Assembly: GCA_002104985.1 (NCBI GenBank)
Contig: MCGO01000030.1
Coordinates: 62,001-126,000 of the forward strand
Length of the DNA: 64,000 nucleotides
From: Rhizoclosmatium globosum
Taxonomy: Eukaryota; Chytridiomycota; Chytridiomycetes; Chytridiales; Chytriomycetaceae
Reading direction: 5' to 3'
The first letter of the stretch is position 1. Each line of letters begins with the position of its first letter. A model generated the notes under the pieces. It ran no database searches and was not told the DNA's origin. It was given only the letters and a program-made list of their open reading frames with translations. The position numbers were made by a program, and so were the translations under genes. Shown here piece by piece: positions 60,366-64,000 of this stretch.

Positions 60366-61817
60366 TTATTGATTATTAAATAGGAGAGGAGGAGATCGTA
60401 AACATTCTCCCACTAGATCATAGTCTTCCATAGACATAGAATCCCGGACTCGAGTATCAGTCAACATCAATGACACCATCTCCTTGTCTTTGTTGTCCAA
60501 CGCCATATACAAACAAAAATTATTGTTTGCCGATGGATCGACTGAAGGAACTGCGTTATAAGGTATTTTGCAATTTCAAGCTGTTTGCATTCGGCAGCGA
60601 CTTGAACCGCCAATTGTTCTTCGACAGCAGGATCAATGACAGTACACAATACTTCACAACTTCCAAATGACCATTCATGACAGCATCTCTTAACAAATGT
60701 GGTTCACGATGGTAGGATCGACACGATGGTCTTGAAGGAGAATTTCAACCACAGCAGAATTTCCATTTGAACAAGCATCCCGTATCGCTTCATTTACATT
60801 TGCAGCAGGATTTACTTGAGGGTGCTTAAGCAGCATTCGTACAATATCAGCATGACCGTTGCGTGCAGCCAGAATCACTGCATAATTATTTGCATCGCCA
60901 GGGTTCACACGCGGATCAGAGAGCAACAGAGCCACAATTTCAGTGTGTCCATTATCTGCCGCTAGTCGACCGGACCATTTTGGTCTCGTTGAGAAGGATT
61001 CACTCTGGGATCTTGCAGTAGTCTTTGGGTGACTGCAAGGTGGCCGAATTCCGTGGAATATTGAATCGCAAGTTGATTATCAGCCGATGGATCCACTCGA
61101 GGATCATTTAAAAGATAGTCCACAGTTTCAACTTCGCCAGAGGCTGCGGCGCAGTAAACGGCGTAATTATCGTCGTCTCCCGGATTTACAAAAGGGTATG
61201 TTTCCACCAGCATCTTGACGATATCCAGATTCCCATTTCGAGCAGCCCATCGAAGTGGGCGATTCTTTTGGCAGGCAGGGTTGAAGAATGCAGCCTCTTG
61301 GCAGAGCCGTTGCATCAGTGACAAGGCCTTCACCTTGCACGGCAGCTGCCACCGTTTGTACCACATTTTGTTTAGCGTCATATCGTTCCCTGTAGTTGAA
61401 AGCATCAGCATCCGACTTCATTCCCATGTGTGCAGTTTAGACACTTTGAATCTAAGTAGTACATACCCTTCACGGTCTTCACGCCCGCCCACTCGTCTGC
61501 AGCCAGTACTTCAGCGTACACGGCGCCTGGTAGTTGAAGGGCAGCCTGAGAAAGCCGTCGTAAACAAGGCCGTTCAAGTCAAGAAACATCCAAATATCTT
61601 TTGCCGCCGCCGATCTGAACCGCCGTCGCACGTGACACCGCGCAAATGAAACGTCCCTCAAAACAAAGGAAAAGTGCGCCTTGGACGAACGACCGACGCT
61701 GAGAAGGTGCTCATCGATTGGAAGGTGCGAAAGAACCTCGCACTTGATCTCGTGCGGAAGTCTGGTTTTGGTGGTGGTGGTTGGTGGTTGGTGCGTGCGC
61801 GTTAGTGCTGCATTCAC
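60366..61817 (-). CDS. F-box/ankyrin-repeat protein B
   Basis: It starts MNAALTRTHQPPTTTTKTRL, then PHEIKCEVLSHLPIDEHLLS, an F-box-like start, and DIWMFLDLNGLVYDGFLRLP, colinear with protein A. The linker keeps WAGVK and MTLNKMWYKRWQLP. Ankyrin repeats follow: NLDIVKMLVETYPFVNPGDD, VDYLLNDPRVDPSADNQLAI and HADIVRMLLKHPQVNPAANV. The last part reads VDPSANNNFCLYMALDNKDK and ends at 60366. At least three single missing bases are needed to keep frame. Same domain plan and adjacency show a tandem duplication with A. Confidence 0.78.
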
Positions 61818-62034
61818 TCAAAGTTGCCAGTAGTGCTTGCTGGGAGGGAGGGAGGGAGGGCTTACGATTCAAGGGTCGTCATTGCTTTGGACAGAGCGGT
61901 TTTTGCTTGATTCTCAACACACCACTATCTCCACAACATATCATATACTTGCTAGAGTGTTAGTTTTTATTGCTTTTCTTCGTCATGCACTTTCTCAAGG
62001 TCCTCTTCTTCTAATTCTTTTACAGCTGTAAGTT
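61818..62034. other. Intergenic with GGGA microsatellite
   Basis: A GGGA repeat at about 61846-61860 and AT-rich sequence lie between the Sel1 gene stop and the start of F-box/ankyrin B. Nothing else is recognised. Confidence 0.4.
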
Positions 62035-64000
62035 CTATCTTGCTTTTTCCCTTCCCTTTCCAACTCCAGGTCCAGCTGTGTCTCGCTGCAACAAAACACT
62101 TTCCGAAATAGCCAATTCAGCTTCAACAACACCGAATTCTAACGCCCGTTGAAACCACATTAGAGCTGTCCCTTCATTCTGCATACAACCCCGTCCATCT
62201 CGATAGCATCGTCCCAAGTTGTACATGGCTTCTGGCAATCCTTCGATTGCTGCTTTTTTAAAGAACGTCATTCCTTGAACATCATTGCGCACTGTCCCGC
62301 GACCCATCATATACATTTCTCCAAGATTATTACAGCCCGTGCATGAGAACCTCGAGCAGCATAATGATACCAATGCAGAGCCTTTTCAAAATTCTTTTGA
62401 ACTGGTTGAACTTTTGGCTTTGAGTATGATTTTGGTGTTTCGACATCTTTTCCCTTATCGACAACTTCAGGCCATACAACAGGTTTTGCGTACCCTGGTG
62501 GATATCCTGTTGCATATGCCAGTCCACAAGCAAATGCAGCATCGACGAATGTACCAGCATCCCAAGCACGAGAGTACCACAGAACAGCCTTTTGAGGATC
62601 TGCAGGAACGCCAATACCTTTGGTAAAAGCATCTCCAAGAGCCATTGCTGCATCTTTGTGTTGGGAGGAAGCCCATGCTTTCATGAACCACGCAACAGAT
62701 TGGCCTGGATCAGCACTTGGAAGACCACGTCCGGATATTAAATATGTTGCATAGAGAACTTGCGCATCAGCATGATTCACTTCTGCAGCATTTCGGTACC
62801 TATTTGGCGAGTCAGCATATCATAACACAACCTATCAACAATTCTGGACTAACCACTTTGCAGCACGTTTATAGTCTGATCGCTTGGCAAAATATTCTCC
62901 AAAGGTAAACATTGCGGCGCCAGAGTAAGGTTTGTCTCGAGGCATTGGACTTGTGTCAGCATCCAAAAATTCTTGTGCATCAACATGACCTGCTCGTGCC
63001 ATTCCACACAGTTCATCAACTGCGTATGTTCATGGATGAGTTTCTTTGTAATACGATAATAATGTACTCACTAGCAATCATGTAATAGCCCCATTCCAAG
63101 TGACCCATGACTTCTTGGTATGCTTTATCCCCTTCTCGTCGCTCCCTCGCATCTCGTTCAGCTCTTTTTCGCGCTTCATCTTTCCGATGTTTCTGGAATG
63201 CCATATACTCGTTTTCAGCACGATACTTGTTTTCCTTTTCTTCCTCCTCCCTCCGCTTTTCTTCTTGTTCTTGCAAAACATGTTCTTCGTACTCCTTAAC
63301 TTTTTGTCTCCACTCAGCCGCAAGCTCTGGATCTGGCGCCATTTCATTTGGAATACCCCTTTCAAGAAAATACAAGATCCACGCAGCGGATTCGGGAACT
63401 CCTTTGTCAAATGCCTTCTCGAACCATACCAAAGACTGTGTTGTTTGTATTAGAACGTTAGAATTTCGTATCCTGCGAATGCAGAAAGTGCACATACCTC
63501 TCTCAGTTTTCCATTTTCTTTCAGGTACACAGCATATGCATGAAGCGCCGGTGGATACCCGGACGCCGCAGATTGACGAATCAGAACTGCTGCCTCCATA
63601 TCTCTCGGATTGTCCATCCTCCAAATGATTCCATGCTCATCACCATACTCATTTCTTGATGGACCCGACAAGTCACCAAACAGCCCCTTTCCATCGCGCA
63701 AAAATCGTGCCTGAGAAAGCATTCCCTCGGGAGTGGCTAGAACCATCAATCGCATTTGGGCCCATTCGACAGCTTTGGCTGAGTCATAGACAGAAGATGA
63801 TGGATCTGAATAAAGGTCGACTAAATAACGCATCGCTTCAGGATGTGGATCAGGACCAAGTGTTGCTGCAAGTGTGAATTCTGATGTTGCGAGGACAGAA
63901 TCGCTGGAGGCTAGTGCGGCCACGCCCTTCTTGAAATGCATTTGAGGAATGGCAGACTCTTGAAGAGAAATCGAGGTATTTGATTGAATAGATGTTGGTG
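62035..64000 (-). CDS. Sel1-repeat protein (5' end outside window)
   Basis: The frame is open to the window edge (PTSIQSNTSISLQE), so the N-terminus is missing. Sel1-like repeats (TPR relatives with A..LG..Y..G) run through the gene: AVLIRQSAASGYPPALHAYA, SLVWFEKAFDKGVPESAAWI, SVAWFMKAWASSQHKDAAMA, AVLWYSRAWDAGTFVDAAF and MTFFKKAAIEGLPEAMYNLG. A charged coiled-coil insert (about 63280-63130, EEKRREEEEKENKY) separates two repeat blocks. Family members are scaffolds, for example in ERAD or chitin-synthase activation. One extra G in the CCC at 62336-62338 is needed to reach the last repeats. Introns sit near 63500-63440, 63075-63015 and 62860-62800. Confidence 0.82.

Overview
The window is nuclear DNA of an early-diverging fungus, most likely a chytrid. 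Genes have many short GT-AG introns, mostly 42-80 bp. Animal-like or ancestral-opisthokont genes (MSH5, an ADCY10-type soluble adenylyl cyclase, a PTP4A phosphatase, a USP7 deubiquitinase, Integrator subunit INTS6, a cyclic-nucleotide-gated-type channel) sit beside fungal-style BTB, ankyrin and Sel1 genes. The taxon is inferred, not proven.

Layout. 1-1592: the 3' part of a secreted-looking Cys-rich repeat protein. 1844-17949: a dense block with APC11 (minus, five exons), MSH5 (divergent, start codons 31 bp apart), a PTP4A phosphatase, an unrecognised coiled-coil protein, soluble adenylyl cyclase (minus), the SUB2/UAP56 helicase (minus) and RPB4. 18056-30817: an ABCC transporter, a membrane-anchored SGNH/NXPE-like protein, a BTB protein and an HCN/CNG-like channel. 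30907-31480: a decayed copy of the channel's 5' end. 31644-36021: the most interesting gene, a TIR-NACHT-ankyrin (NLR-like STAND) protein with probable ubiquitin-fold N-terminal modules, followed by a fragment related to the SGNH/NXPE gene.

36111-48826 is a repeat island. It holds a complete PIF/Harbinger element (36966-39770, TAA target duplication, two genes tail to tail), a MITE-like element and a 4.7-kb inverted-arm element that share AT-rich palindromic iterons, a tRNA-derived SINE-like copy and a G26 tract. 48827-64000 is gene-dense again: INTS6, USP7, a multi-pass membrane protein, a TLC-domain protein, a pseudouridine-5'-phosphatase-like HAD enzyme, two tandem F-box/ankyrin paralogues and the 3' part of a Sel1-repeat protein.

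Quality caveat. Many genes, including essential single-copy ones such as SUB2, need exactly one extra base, usually in a homopolymer, to keep frame. The sequence probably carries uncorrected one-base deletions, so apparent frameshifts here should not be read as pseudogenes. Gene ends and frames below were derived by reading splice sites and conserved motifs by eye.
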